64,000 nt of DNA from GCA-2718815 sp963578105 (GTDB taxonomy: Bacteria > Planctomycetota > Planctomycetia > Pirellulales > Pirellulaceae). Below, in pieces: positions 45,605 to 54,955 of the stretch. The notes under the pieces are model-generated. The model did not search any database and was not told the origin of the DNA. It saw only the letters and a program-made list of their open reading frames with translations. The stretch covers positions 1 to 64,000 of the forward strand of contig CAUZBP010000001.1 of the NCBI GenBank assembly GCA_963578105.1. Reading direction: 5' to 3'. Each line of letters opens with the position of its first letter. The stretch's first letter is position 1. The translations under genes were made by a program, and so were the position numbers.

Positions 45605-46624
45605 ATGATGGATTTTTCAGCAAGGCTGCTACAGAAGTATCTGCTGATCTGGTTGGTGCTCTTGTCACTTGCCGCCTATCACTGGGGTGCGCTGGTCAGT
45701 GGAAGTGTATTGGCGGACTGGGATCCCTTCATTTCCAGTAAACCATACTTGCCGTATTTGATTGCCGCAACCATGTTTGCCATTGGTTGCATGTTACCGC
45801 GGGAAGAAGTGCGGCAGGTAATTCACCACTGGCCCAGGGTATTATGTGGTACTGCAATTCAGTACTCCGTCATGCCGGCACTTGCCTGGTCGGTGGGACA
45901 CCTTTGGGGGATGGAAGGCGACCAACTGGTCGGTGTGGTAATGGTGGGTTGTGTACCAGGGGCTATGGCATCCAATGTGTTGACGTTGAATGCGCGCGGC
46001 AACACCAGTTACTCCGTTGGTCTGACGACAGCTGCAACCTTGCTGTCTCCGCTGGTTGTGCCTTTGGTATTGAGTTTGACCCTGGTGTCTGGCAAGTCAA
46101 TCCCAGCGTCGAAAGTTTGGGAGGCGAGTTATCTTTTGTTGTTGATGGTTGTGCTTCCGGTCATTGCGGGCCATCTATTGGTAATTTTTATGCCCAAGCT
46201 GGAATCTTCGGCCCGACGGGCCGGGCCTATGGTTGCGAATCTCGTTATTCTGTGGATCATCGCCGTCATCGTGGGATTGAATCGTGGCCTGCTTGCGACC
46301 AGGGACGTCAATGTGGTGAGCGCTTTGTTGGCTATCAATGTGATGGGTTATGGTGCAGGTTATCTGAGTGGCTGGGCATTTCGGTTTCAGGAACCGTTGC
46401 GGCGGGCCTTAACATTGGAGGTCGGCATGCAGAATGCGGGGCTCGGTGCCACGCTCGCCACACAACTGTTCCCGGACCGTAACGGCACGGCCATCGCACC
46501 GGCGCTCTACACCTTTGGCTGTATGCTGACTGGATCGGTGCTGGCACAATATTGGTCCGGCAGGGCCAGACAGGTTGTTGTGCCAGTCGATGAGAGTGTT
46601 GCCGATTCGATCGATGAGAATTGA
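45605..46624 (+). CDS. Bile acid:sodium symporter (BASS) family transporter
   Basis: About 339 residues with roughly nine hydrophobic segments. The first segment is LLIWLVLLSLAAYHWGALVSG and the family-like MLPREEVRQVIHHWPRVL follows. Conserved transport-core stretches are MVGCVPGAMASNVLTLNARG and EVGMQNAGLGATLATQLF. It would carry an organic anion with sodium. The real substrate (for example a keto acid or pyruvate-like compound) is unknown. ATG 45605 (or 45608) is preferred over the frame start at 45527. Confidence 0.88.
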   Translation: MMDFSARLLQKYLLIWLVLLSLAAYHWGALVSGSVLADWDPFISSKPYLPYLIAATMFAIGCMLPREEVRQVIHHWPRVLCGTAIQYSVMPALAWSVGHLWGMEGDQLVGVVMVGCVPGAMASNVLTLNARGNTSYSVGLTTAATLLSPLVVPLVLSLTLVSGKSIPASKVWEASYLLLLMVVLPVIAGHLLVIFMPKLESSARRAGPMVANLVILWIIAVIVGLNRGLLATRDVNVVSALLAINVMGYGAGYLSGWAFRFQEPLRRALTLEVGMQNAGLGATLATQLFPDRNGTAIAPALYTFGCMLTGSVLAQYWSGRARQVVVPVDESVADSIDEN

Positions 46625-46810
46625 CGTTCCCCACGCCGTGGAGAAGGCAAACAGTCCGAAATGGGAAGAAGTACGTCTTGAAATTTCCATCGGGATCCTG
46701 AAACCACACACGCAAGCCCGGCCGAATCGGAAACTGGTGTGGCAGCAGAAATCCTGACGCGTTTGACGGGCTGACCTGTGCTCCGGACTCGATCAGCCCT
46801 TCCGTAGAAT

Positions 46811-47371
46811 TCAGCGACCTGCTTGTGATTGAAGAAGAAGTTCTAGATAGCTGCGGTGCTCCGTGGTTTTCAATTCCAGCCGTTTGGCGAGTGAGACAAG
46901 TACTTGTTGCGCTGACTCCACGTCAGCTTGTTCGCAGGTAATTTCCAGTTCGGCGTAAACGCCTACTTCATCCACGTTGTCCAGTACAATCTCGACATTC
47001 TGTTGGGTCCAATGAACGTTGGCCGATTTTCGTTGCTTGTGCACGGCCGCTACAAAGCGAAATCCCAGGGCTTCCAACATGTGACGAAACGTATCGGCTG
47101 CGGCACCACCCGATGCGAGGGGAAGTTCAATCTCTTGTCTTGTCTTTGTGGTAGTGTCAACTTTCGGGCCTTTGTACGTTACGTAGTTTCGATCACTTAC
47201 GCTTCGAATACGAAAAGCTTCATCAGTTCTGACGAAATCTCGTGAGGGATGGTTGAAGTAACGATCAACCTGGAACATGGGTTGACCCCATTTCCCCCCC
47301 AGAGACTGAACCATCCTGGAAAAATGTCCAGGGTCATGAACGGCGAACTTCAGTTCGACTTCGAAAGTCAT
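46811..47371 (-). CDS. cyaB: CYTH-domain protein, class IV adenylate cyclase-like
   Basis: About 187 residues forming a CYTH triphosphate-tunnel fold. The defining EVELKF appears at the N-terminus; FQVDRYFNHPS, FRIRSV, YVTYKGP, RQEIELPL and YAELEITCE give the other tunnel acids and bases. The family includes class IV adenylate cyclases and thiamine-triphosphatases; the substrate cannot be read from sequence. ATG 47371 lies nine bases past the previous gene's stop, indicating coupling to the beta-propeller-like gene. Confidence 0.85.
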   Translation of the reverse strand: MTFEVELKFAVHDPGHFSRMVQSLGGKWGQPMFQVDRYFNHPSRDFVRTDEAFRIRSVSDRNYVTYKGPKVDTTTKTRQEIELPLASGGAAADTFRHMLEALGFRFVAAVHKQRKSANVHWTQQNVEIVLDNVDEVGVYAELEITCEQADVESAQQVLVSLAKRLELKTTEHRSYLELLLQSQAGR

Positions 47372-47379
47372 TACCAATC

Positions 47380-48297
47380 TCAAGGAGTCTCCCCTGATAA
47401 CTCAAACAGGGGCGTAGGTCGTTTCTCACTGGTAAAATAAAGTGTTGTACCCTCCGTACAATAGCAGACCGACTCACCTTGTCTCCGGAAAGGGGTGATG
47501 ACAGGACCGGGTTCTCTGGCGAATGCTTGAGCCCAGGTTTCCGCGGGCGAACGAAGGTACTCGAACGCCAGGCCGTAGGTTGCTACGATGGCGCGCTGAC
47601 CGTCCGAATGAATGTCCATCGCCGTGACGAGTGGGAAATGTGTAGTGGCAATTCGACGGGCCACAACCGGTTTTTCGGTCGAATTCGATGCTGCGGGCCA
47701 GATGAAGCTGTAAACTCCGCTACCTGCAGTACGCTCTTTGGTAACGAGTAAGATCGTCCTGTTCTTTTCGTCGAAGCCCACCGCCTCGCAGTTGTGGGAG
47801 CCGTCTTCGTAAATAAAGTGAATGGTTTGAAGGATTGGCCAGGGCTGAGTCTGGTCGGGAGCAAGATCGCGAAGAACGGGCTCTTTCACAAGATACAGAA
47901 CACATGCCTTGCGCCGAGCGAGATTGTCTCCAATGTCGGCTAACAGAAGACACGGTTGGCCATCGAGAACCAATGAAGCCATGTCTTCCCAATCCTGAGC
48001 GGAAACGTTGGAAATCAGGAAAATTCCCCGATTCCTTCCTCTTCGATCAAAGGCATAGATTCTGGCCTCATCGCCAGAATCGTTGTGGGTCCAGAATACG
48101 CCCTGTTCAAGTCGGGAACAGGCAAGCCCACTACTCTCGACAATCATGCTGTTAGCCAAGGTGGCAAGCTTCTTGGGCTTTAAATACTGCACGTGTGCGG
48201 GCTCGGACGAATCCGCACAGGTGGCGGTGCATAGCCAAATTAACAGAATTTTGGCGCTGCTCACAAAACTCGTCAGAGTCGGTAGTTCGGTCAGCAT
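47380..48297 (-). CDS. Secreted beta-propeller-like hypothetical protein
   Basis: About 305 residues. A signal-like N-terminus (FVSSAKILLIWLCTATCADS) precedes repeated beta-strand patterns: SSGLACSRLEQGVFWTHND, RIYAFDRRGRNRGIF, DWEDMASLVLDGQPCLLL and HNCEAVGFDEKNRTILLV. These suggest a multi-bladed propeller, but the exact family was not identified. The start at 48297 has no ribosome binding site, so it is uncertain. The CYTH gene is coupled to it. Confidence 0.65.
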   Translation of the reverse strand: MLTELPTLTSFVSSAKILLIWLCTATCADSSEPAHVQYLKPKKLATLANSMIVESSGLACSRLEQGVFWTHNDSGDEARIYAFDRRGRNRGIFLISNVSAQDWEDMASLVLDGQPCLLLADIGDNLARRKACVLYLVKEPVLRDLAPDQTQPWPILQTIHFIYEDGSHNCEAVGFDEKNRTILLVTKERTAGSGVYSFIWPAASNSTEKPVVARRIATTHFPLVTAMDIHSDGQRAIVATYGLAFEYLRSPAETWAQAFAREPGPVITPFRRQGESVCYCTEGTTLYFTSEKRPTPLFELSGETP

Positions 48298-48640
48298 GAT
48301 GTGTAGGAGGGAGTGTTGTGCAGGACGGATAGGTCTTGCTAATCGTTCATTGGTAAAACGGGCTTGTTGAGCTGGCGAAGTGGTGCACCCTGGACCTGGA
48401 AGCAGATCCAGCGTTTTTAAATAGTGAACCACAGGCAATTCCTTGCGTTACCTTTGGTGTTGTGACAGCTTTCCATGGTCACACCGGACATGTTGACGTT
48501 CGCCTTCGTCATGGGCTGCTGTTGCCAAGGTTGCGGTTGTAGACACTTTCCAACCCTGTAATGTATCAGAGATCTCAAGGGTCGTCCAAAAACTGTCCGA
48601 ACGAAAGCTGGACCCGTCCAGTGGTTAACGACTCGATCGT
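48298..48640. other. Intergenic region, nothing recognised
   Basis: About 340 bases between the leftward thiE and propeller-like genes. No supported gene, RNA or clear terminator was found; the spacing suggests that the next gene has its own promoter. Confidence 0.4.
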
Positions 48641-49696
48641 TCAGGATTGGAGTTGCAACTGTAAAGCCTTTGTCATCCTGTCGGGATCGTCCGAATGTAG
48701 TACGGCCCCACTGACGGCAACCCTGGAACAACCAGTGCCCAGCACCTGCGGCAAATTGTTTTGATCGATGCCACCGATAGCGAAGACGGGTAGGCGGATT
48801 TTGAGTGCTACGCTTCTCAGAAGTGCGAGGCCCGGAAAGGTGGTGAAGTTTTTGGTAGTGGAAGGGAAGACGGGGCCGACGCCGATATAATTCGCTCCGT
48901 CACCCACCGCCTGTAACGCCTGTTCTAGTGAGTGGGTGGACTTGCCGATCAAACCCTCCGCTCCCACGATTTGTCGTGCGTCGTGCAAACACATGTCGGA
49001 TTGGCCCAGGTGTACGCCGTCGGCTCTGCTGAGCCGTGCGATGTCCGGACGGTCATTCACGAAAAACAGAGTCGAGGATCCGGCGGTTAAATTTCTTATC
49101 AGTCTCGCCCGCTCAAGCAGTGAGGCGTCCTCTAGTTTCTTGTCACGTAGTTGGATCATGTCCACACCTGCGGAGATGAGTTGTTGTGTGAGGGAAATCA
49201 GTTGCTGCTCATTCTCACCGCCATCCATGAGAACATAAAGATGTGCGCCCGACAGACGTTGGTGACTGTGGAACGTAATTCCCACGGATTTTTCGAGCGA
49301 GTACACCTCGTAACGCAGTGCTTCCAGTTGCGGTGTATTGGGTGCGTTGAGTGTTTTAAAGTATTCTTCGAGGCAGCGAAGTGCCTGCTTGACCCGTTGA
49401 AAGCTGGCAGCAACCACGCTTTCTGTGAGGGGACGCTTTTGCTCTTGTTCCGTCGTGATGTCCCGACCCACATCGCCGGCGATATCCCTGGCCATGAAAC
49501 GTTGTGATGCAGGAATCACGCTGAGTCGGTCCGCCAAATTGTGGCGTAGTTGTTTGCAAGATTCGGTGAGATGCGGATCATCAAGGACAAATCGCAAATA
49601 ATCCTCAATCACACGCAAACCTTCAAGAGATCGGTTAGCGTTGGCGTCAACAATGCGCAGGACACGGGTGTCAACAACTTGTGAGTAAGAATCCAC
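48641..49696 (-). CDS. thiE: Thiamine-phosphate synthase, long form
   Basis: 351 residues. The C-terminal TIM barrel of ThiE (about 145-350) joins the pyrimidine pyrophosphate and the thiazole phosphate to make thiamine phosphate. It holds IQLRDKKLEDASLLERAR, VNDRPDIARLSRADGVHLGQ and YIGVGPVFPSTTK. The first 140 residues are a helical extra domain (RIVDANANRSLEGLRVIEDY) that also precedes ThiE in cyanobacteria and some other bacteria. Its exact function is unknown. No other thi gene is nearby. Confidence 0.9.
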   Translation of the reverse strand: MDSYSQVVDTRVLRIVDANANRSLEGLRVIEDYLRFVLDDPHLTESCKQLRHNLADRLSVIPASQRFMARDIAGDVGRDITTEQEQKRPLTESVVAASFQRVKQALRCLEEYFKTLNAPNTPQLEALRYEVYSLEKSVGITFHSHQRLSGAHLYVLMDGGENEQQLISLTQQLISAGVDMIQLRDKKLEDASLLERARLIRNLTAGSSTLFFVNDRPDIARLSRADGVHLGQSDMCLHDARQIVGAEGLIGKSTHSLEQALQAVGDGANYIGVGPVFPSTTKNFTTFPGLALLRSVALKIRLPVFAIGGIDQNNLPQVLGTGCSRVAVSGAVLHSDDPDRMTKALQLQLQS

Positions 49697-50324
49697 GGGT
49701 AAGGGTCCTGTTATTGGTGAAGTTTCGCAGCTAATTGTAAGGGATTCACTGGAGGTATCGAGGCGTGACCACCTTTTTGATCAGGTGGGGTACCCACGAA
49801 TCAACTGGCTGAATCGGGCTCTTTTGTCATGGGTCATACTTGCACGCCTGGAGAGAGCCTGATCTTTTGTTGCAAGCGATGCAGGGCTTACCAGCCTAGC
49901 GATCAGTATATCCCCGAGTCCTGCTCAAGGTCTTTACCCGGGTAAAACAATAGTTGCCTACAACTGGCCGGGTGGGGCCCTCAGCTGTCAGAAGAAACCT
50001 TCGTTTTAGGGTTAGTCAGGGTTTCCGGGCGAGTGAATCACGACACAAACCGGTTCAGGAGGGGATCGAGATTCCCAGGATGGCGTCGAGCTACGGAAAG
50101 CCACTTCGATAGGTGACAAGGTGCTGCTGCTTGACTTTTTTAAGAACCGCACAGATGTCAACCCGAAAGGGGGCGTTTACAACCAACGGTAGCGGTGGAA
50201 AGGAATATTCAAGACTTGCAGATTAAAATGTCTCAATAGGCAAGTCGTCGTTTCCGATTTACGTGGGTGAAGAAAGCTTGTTACTAAGGGTTGCCTGTAA
50301 CGTTAAGTAAAGCCTTTGTTTGCC
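49697..50324. other. Intergenic region, nothing certain
   Basis: About 630 bases between the thiE and TPR-like genes. A perfect 14-base palindrome (TTTACCCGGGTAAA) lies at 49933-49946. No ORF or RNA is supported. Confidence 0.45.
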
Positions 50325-50353
50325 TTGATTAACGTTTAATTGAGGGTTACAAT
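50325..50353 (+). promoter_or_regulatory. Predicted sigma70-type promoter
   Basis: TTGATT at 50325-50330 and TACAAT at 50348-50353 are separated by exactly 17 bases. It lies about 75 bases before the TPR-like gene and could drive that gene and clpC. Confidence 0.6.
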
Positions 50354-50428
50354 TCGTTGGCGGCATCTGTCGCCTGCCAATTCCTCTAAAGCCGCGCCGC
50401 TGTTTGGATTCCAGGGAGAAAATGCAGG

Positions 50429-50995
50429 ATGCATGTTTCATCACGCTGGTTGTTGTTATGGCCTGGCCTAGCTTTGTTGTGGGCACGAGGTAGTTGGTGG
50501 GGGTTGTCTGCCGCACTAGTATTTACCGTAATTGGAAATCTACTGTTGACTGCCAGCTGGATGTGGACCGAGTGGTTCGGGCCATCGACGTTGCTGACCG
50601 GTTGGGCATTGTTCGGCGTCACATGGATTTTTTCAACATTCATTGCACTCTGGAAATGGAGTGAGTGGGTGGGGCCGGTGGAACGGAAAAACTCGGAAGA
50701 CTTGTTTCCGCTGGCACAAGCGCAGTATTTAAAAGGAGATTGGTACGAAGCGGAATCCATTTTGGGGCGGTTGATTCAACTGGATCCATTGGACATAGAA
50801 TCGCACCTGATGCTGACGTCGATTTATCGACGTACCGAGCGAGTTGAATTAGCACGGCGAACTCTTAAATACTTGGAACGCCTGGAAGATTCGCACCAGT
50901 GGCTGCTGGAAACAAGATTGGAACGTGAGAAACTAAACCGTATGGATTTAGATGGTCCCAAGAAACGATCGGACGGATTCTCCGACGCAGCGTAG
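50429..50995 (+). CDS. Membrane protein with TPR-like region
   Basis: 188 residues. Three hydrophobic segments occupy the first 85 residues (LLLWPGLALLWARG, LSAALVFTVIGNLLLTASWM and LLTGWALFGVTWIFSTFIAL). A helical part follows with TPR-like spacing: LAQAQYLKGDWYEAESILGR, DIESHLMLTSIYRRTERVEL and RRTLKYLERLED. It probably acts as a membrane scaffold. It lies 42 bases before clpC, so it may share the transcript and assist Clp-related work; this is inferred. Confidence 0.7.
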   Translation: MHVSSRWLLLWPGLALLWARGSWWGLSAALVFTVIGNLLLTASWMWTEWFGPSTLLTGWALFGVTWIFSTFIALWKWSEWVGPVERKNSEDLFPLAQAQYLKGDWYEAESILGRLIQLDPLDIESHLMLTSIYRRTERVELARRTLKYLERLEDSHQWLLETRLEREKLNRMDLDGPKKRSDGFSDAA

Positions 50996-51037
50996 GGCGT
51001 TGTCGAAGCACATTCGATCTCATCGAGGTAAAAGAAA

Positions 51038-53608
51038 ATGTACGAACGATTTACAGACCGCGCCCGGAAAGTCATGCAACTGGCGAACCAGGAAGCGCAG
51101 CGGTTTAACCATGAATACATTGGCACGGAGCACGTTCTTCTGGGTTTAGTCAAAGAAGGCAGTGGTGTCGCCGCGAATGTACTCAAGAACCTGGATGTGG
51201 ATTTGCGCAAGATTCGCCTGGAAGTGGAAAAGCTTGTGCAGAGCGGACCCGAGATGGTCACGATGGGCAAGTTGCCGCAGACTCCACGCGCCAAAAAGGT
51301 CATTGAGTACTCAATGGAAGAGGCTCGGAATCTGAACCATAACTACGTTGGGACGGAACACATTCTCCTGGGGCTGCTGCGTGAACAAGAGGGTGTTGCT
51401 GCCCAGGTGCTGATGAACCTGGGACTCAAGCTGGAAGAGGTGCGGGAAGAAGTTCTGAACTTGCTGGGTCACGGCGTCGAGGGCGAGGGAGGCGAACGAG
51501 GTGGTCGTGAAAGCGGGGGTGGCGAAGGTCATCCCACCAAAAGTGGTAAATCAAAAACTCCGGCACTCGACAGTTTCGGTCGAGATTTGAGCGAATTGGC
51601 CCGTCAAAATAAACTCGATCCCGTTATCGGACGTGAGAAAGAAATCGAACGGGCCATACAGGTTTTGTGCCGTCGTACGAAGAACAATCCTGTGCTTCTG
51701 GGAGAGGCGGGCGTGGGCAAAACAGCCATCGTCGAGGGTTTTGCGCAACGCGTGATAGAAGGAGACGTTCCTGAACTGTTAACTGACAAGCGCATCGTCG
51801 TGCTGGATCTGGCGATGATGGTAGCGGGAACGAAGTATCGTGGCCAATTCGAAGAACGAATTAAGGCCGTCATGAATGAAGTCCGCCGTGCGAAAAACAC
51901 AATTTTGTTCATCGACGAACTTCATACACTTGTCGGAGCAGGTGGTGCTGAAGGGGCAATCGATGCCGCTAACGTGCTCAAGCCGGCTTTGGCTCGTGGT
52001 GAAATACAGTGCATTGGAGCTACCACGCTGGACGAGTACCGAAAGTACATCGAAAAAGATAGTGCCCTGGCTCGGCGATTTCAGGAAATCCTGGTTGACC
52101 CCACCGGAAAGGGCGAGACGATCGAGATTTTGAAGGGGTTGCGTACCCGGTATGAGGAGCATCATCGAGTGCAAATCACGGATGACGCGATCGATTCTGC
52201 AGTTGATCTGTCGAGCCGCTATATCACCGGACGGTGCCTGCCCGACAAGGCCATTGATGTGATCGACGAGGCAGGCGCCCGTGTGCGGTTGCGTACGATG
52301 ACTCGTCCTCCGGATCTCAAGGAAATTGATGAAGAAGTTGAACGTTTGAATAAGGAAAAAGAAGAGGCGGTCGCCAACCAGGATTTTGAGCGTGCAGCTT
52401 CACTTCGAGATCAGGCCGACAAGTTGAAGAAGAAGAAGGAAACCATCACTCACGAATGGCGCGAGAAGTCGCGTCAGACGGACGGAGTCGTTGATGAGGA
52501 GGTCATTGCCGAAGTGGTTTCCAGAATGACAGGCATCCCGCTCACGCGGATGTCCACGGAAGACACAGTTCGTTTGATGCAGATGGAAGATGAACTGCAC
52601 GGGCGCGTGATCAGCCAGCACGAGGCAATCCATGCAATTTCGAAGGCCGTGCGACGCAGTCGTAGTGGATTAAAAGATCCGAAACGTCCGACAGGTTGTT
52701 TTGTCTTTGCCGGACCTACTGGCGTTGGAAAGACGTTGTTGGCGAAAGCATTGGCCGAGTTCATGTTTGGTGATGAAGATGCACTCATTCAAATCGACAT
52801 GAGTGAATACATGGAGAAGCACAACGTGAGTCGCTTGATCGGTGCTCCTCCCGGCTACGTCGGTTATGAAGAAGGCGGGCAGTTGACAGAAAAGATTCGT
52901 CGTCGGCCGTACGCGGTGGTTCTACTGGACGAAATTGAAAAGTCGCATCCTGATGTGTTCAACATGCTGCTACAAGTCATGGAGGAAGGCCGACTCACAG
53001 ATAGTTTTGGTCGGAATGTGGATTTCCGTAATGTGATTTTGATCATGACCACCAATGCGGGTGCCGAAGCGATTAAGAATGAATCGTCGTTCGGTTTTCA
53101 GAAACCCGATGAAGATACTTCCTATGAAAACATGAAAGAACGTGTCAAAGAGCGTATCGAAAAAGTCTTCCGCCCAGAATTTCTCAACCGTTTGGACGAC
53201 GTCATTATTTTCCGGCATTTGAACGACGAAGATTTGTGCCATGTGATTGATCTCGAACTGGCTAAAGTCCGTGACCGACTGGAAGAACGGGGTTATGCCT
53301 TGGAACTGACTGAAGAAGCGAAGTCATTCCTCATTAAAAAGGGAACCGATCTCGATTACGGTGCCCGCCCGTTACGGCGAGCTATTGAGAACTTTGTCGA
53401 AGATCCTTTATCCGAAGAACTGTTGCGAGGCGAGTTCCAGGGGATGGATACGATCGTTGTAGCCGGTTTCAAAGACGACGACGGGAAAGTCACGCGATTG
53501 GATCTCCGGGGAGATAAGCGACAGGAGGATCCGCCTGTCGAGATCGTTGCCGCAACGTCGGAATCAGGAGATGCAACGACTGATATGAGTCCTGGTGACG
53601 AACCATAG
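51038..53608 (+). CDS. clpC: ATP-dependent Clp protease ATP-binding subunit ClpC
   Basis: 856-residue Hsp100 unfoldase. Two Clp-N repeats occupy about 1-145. A first AAA+ domain has Walker A GEAGVGKTAIVEG near residue 221 and the pore region GTKYRGQFEERIK. A UVR-like middle domain (DFERAASLRDQADKLKKKKE) separates it from the second AAA+ domain with Walker A GPTGVGKTLLAKAL near 558. A Gly-rich linker (about 149-165) follows the N-domain. The UVR motif distinguishes it from ClpB and ClpA. It would deliver substrates to ClpP, which is not in the window. Confidence 0.95.
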   Translation: MYERFTDRARKVMQLANQEAQRFNHEYIGTEHVLLGLVKEGSGVAANVLKNLDVDLRKIRLEVEKLVQSGPEMVTMGKLPQTPRAKKVIEYSMEEARNLNHNYVGTEHILLGLLREQEGVAAQVLMNLGLKLEEVREEVLNLLGHGVEGEGGERGGRESGGGEGHPTKSGKSKTPALDSFGRDLSELARQNKLDPVIGREKEIERAIQVLCRRTKNNPVLLGEAGVGKTAIVEGFAQRVIEGDVPELLTDKRIVVLDLAMMVAGTKYRGQFEERIKAVMNEVRRAKNTILFIDELHTLVGAGGAEGAIDAANVLKPALARGEIQCIGATTLDEYRKYIEKDSALARRFQEILVDPTGKGETIEILKGLRTRYEEHHRVQITDDAIDSAVDLSSRYITGRCLPDKAIDVIDEAGARVRLRTMTRPPDLKEIDEEVERLNKEKEEAVANQDFERAASLRDQADKLKKKKETITHEWREKSRQTDGVVDEEVIAEVVSRMTGIPLTRMSTEDTVRLMQMEDELHGRVISQHEAIHAISKAVRRSRSGLKDPKRPTGCFVFAGPTGVGKTLLAKALAEFMFGDEDALIQIDMSEYMEKHNVSRLIGAPPGYVGYEEGGQLTEKIRRRPYAVVLLDEIEKSHPDVFNMLLQVMEEGRLTDSFGRNVDFRNVILIMTTNAGAEAIKNESSFGFQKPDEDTSYENMKERVKERIEKVFRPEFLNRLDDVIIFRHLNDEDLCHVIDLELAKVRDRLEERGYALELTEEAKSFLIKKGTDLDYGARPLRRAIENFVEDPLSEELLRGEFQGMDTIVVAGFKDDDGKVTRLDLRGDKRQEDPPVEIVAATSESGDATTDMSPGDEP

Positions 53609-54079
53609 GCTGTTCGGAAAAAATTTCTTGTTCTCTGACTCCGGGATTCGCAAGCGGGTGAGCTACTTCGTTCTTTGGACCCGCTGGGGAGGTTGCAGGA
53701 GAAGCCGCTGCCCAGGGAACGAATTTGTCTCGACCCGTTAGGTTCTCATCGACGGCGGGCAACTGATTTCAGGAAGTTGCTAGCGGCCGACTACTCCTGG
53801 CTTTTGAATCGGCCCACTTTCTCTCTTCTCCGCGAACATACAGACCGCGCTGATTGTTAAACTTTTCTCAAGTTGCCAGGTGGGCAAGACGAATTAAGAA
53901 GCGATGCCACAGAATCGGTATTGCGAGTGTCTGGTTTACGCCAACCATCGTCGAAACGGTCTTGTGTTCCCCCGTGCGGAGCGGCAGATCCGGGAAACGC
54001 GGGTCTGATGGGACGAATTGCCGGTGGGTGGCTGTTGATTGGATCTTACAAACTTTGTGCCCACAACCGGTGAACACGG
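53609..54079. other. Intergenic region, nothing recognised
   Basis: About 470 bases between clpC and mlaE. Open frames such as 53854-54303 overlap mlaE and have unlikely composition. The mlaE promoter is expected here. Confidence 0.45.
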
Positions 54080-54955
54080 ATGTCGACAGGAGCCAGTGCC
54101 ACACCGCCGAAACAACTTGCAGGGCGGCACCAACAAAACCCTCTGGTACACGCTGTTACCGATTGGGGGCGCGTGGTGGTAGAAGCTGCCATATCGATCG
54201 GAAACCTGACACTGTTTTCCCTGAACACACTCTCCTGGCTGTTTACGAGACTACCCAGGCGCGAGACGTTACTTCAAAGTTTCTACCAAATTGGTGTCCG
54301 TAGCCTGCCTGTGGTGGCTCTGACCGGGACGTTTATCGGGATGGTGCTGGCGGTGCAAAGCCATTATCAGTTCAGCGATTTGGGGCTTGAAACGCGGTTG
54401 GGTGCCGTAATCAACATGTCGCTCGTACGTGAACTTGGACCTGTGCTGGCCGCCACCATGTTAGCGGGACGAGTCGGCGGGGCGATGGCAGCCGAATTAG
54501 GTACGATGCGAGTTACCGAGCAGATTGATGCCTTGTCCAGCATGGGAACCAATCCAGTGCAGTACCTGGTGGTACCCCGTTTTCTGGCTTGCCTGTTTCT
54601 GATCCCTACGCTCACGATCATGGCGGATTTCATGGGCGTGGTGGGAGGATATCTGTATAGCATCTATTTTTTAAAGATCGATCAGTTTCATTACTATCAG
54701 AATTCTGCGGAATTCGTGGGAACTTGGGACTTGTTTTATGGGGTGATCAAGAGCCTGTTCTTTGGCGCTGCCATCGCCTTGGTCAGTTGTCATCAAGGTT
54801 TTCATTGCAGTGCCGGGGCGGAAGGCGTAGGACGGGCGGCCACGGCAGCTTTTGTCATCTCGTTTGTGCTGATCCTGATTCTGGATTTGGTCATCGGTAT
54901 CCTGCTCGACAACATTTACATGTCACTGTGGCCCGGCGGAGCGAGTCTGTTTTAG
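54080..54955 (+). CDS. mlaE: MlaE-family ABC permease (lipid asymmetry transport)
   Basis: 291 residues with five or six hydrophobic segments. Conserved MlaE stretches are VALTGTFIGMVLAVQSHYQF, VRELGPVLAATMLAGRVGGA, AELGTMRVTEQIDALSSMGT and the cytoplasmic loop GAEGVGRAATAAFV. It would form the inner-membrane core of a phospholipid transporter with the ATPase MlaF and the MCE protein MlaD encoded next. A Gln/Pro-rich N-terminus of about 25 residues is probably disordered. mlaB and mlaC are not in the window. Confidence 0.92.
   Translation: MSTGASATPPKQLAGRHQQNPLVHAVTDWGRVVVEAAISIGNLTLFSLNTLSWLFTRLPRRETLLQSFYQIGVRSLPVVALTGTFIGMVLAVQSHYQFSDLGLETRLGAVINMSLVRELGPVLAATMLAGRVGGAMAAELGTMRVTEQIDALSSMGTNPVQYLVVPRFLACLFLIPTLTIMADFMGVVGGYLYSIYFLKIDQFHYYQNSAEFVGTWDLFYGVIKSLFFGAAIALVSCHQGFHCSAGAEGVGRAATAAFVISFVLILILDLVIGILLDNIYMSLWPGGASLF

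Noticed and set aside
49933..49946. Palindrome TTTACCCGGGTAAA as an operator
   Set aside because: It is short, single-copy as far as seen, and not close to a promoter or start codon.
53854..54303. Open frame of 149 codons before and inside mlaE
   Set aside because: It overlaps the well-supported mlaE in another frame, is rich in Cys, Arg and Trp in an unlikely way, and lacks motifs.
54724..54954. N-terminal extension of mlaF inside mlaE
   Set aside because: The extension is an alternate-frame reading of mlaE; the ATPase homology starts after the overlapping GTG at 54955.
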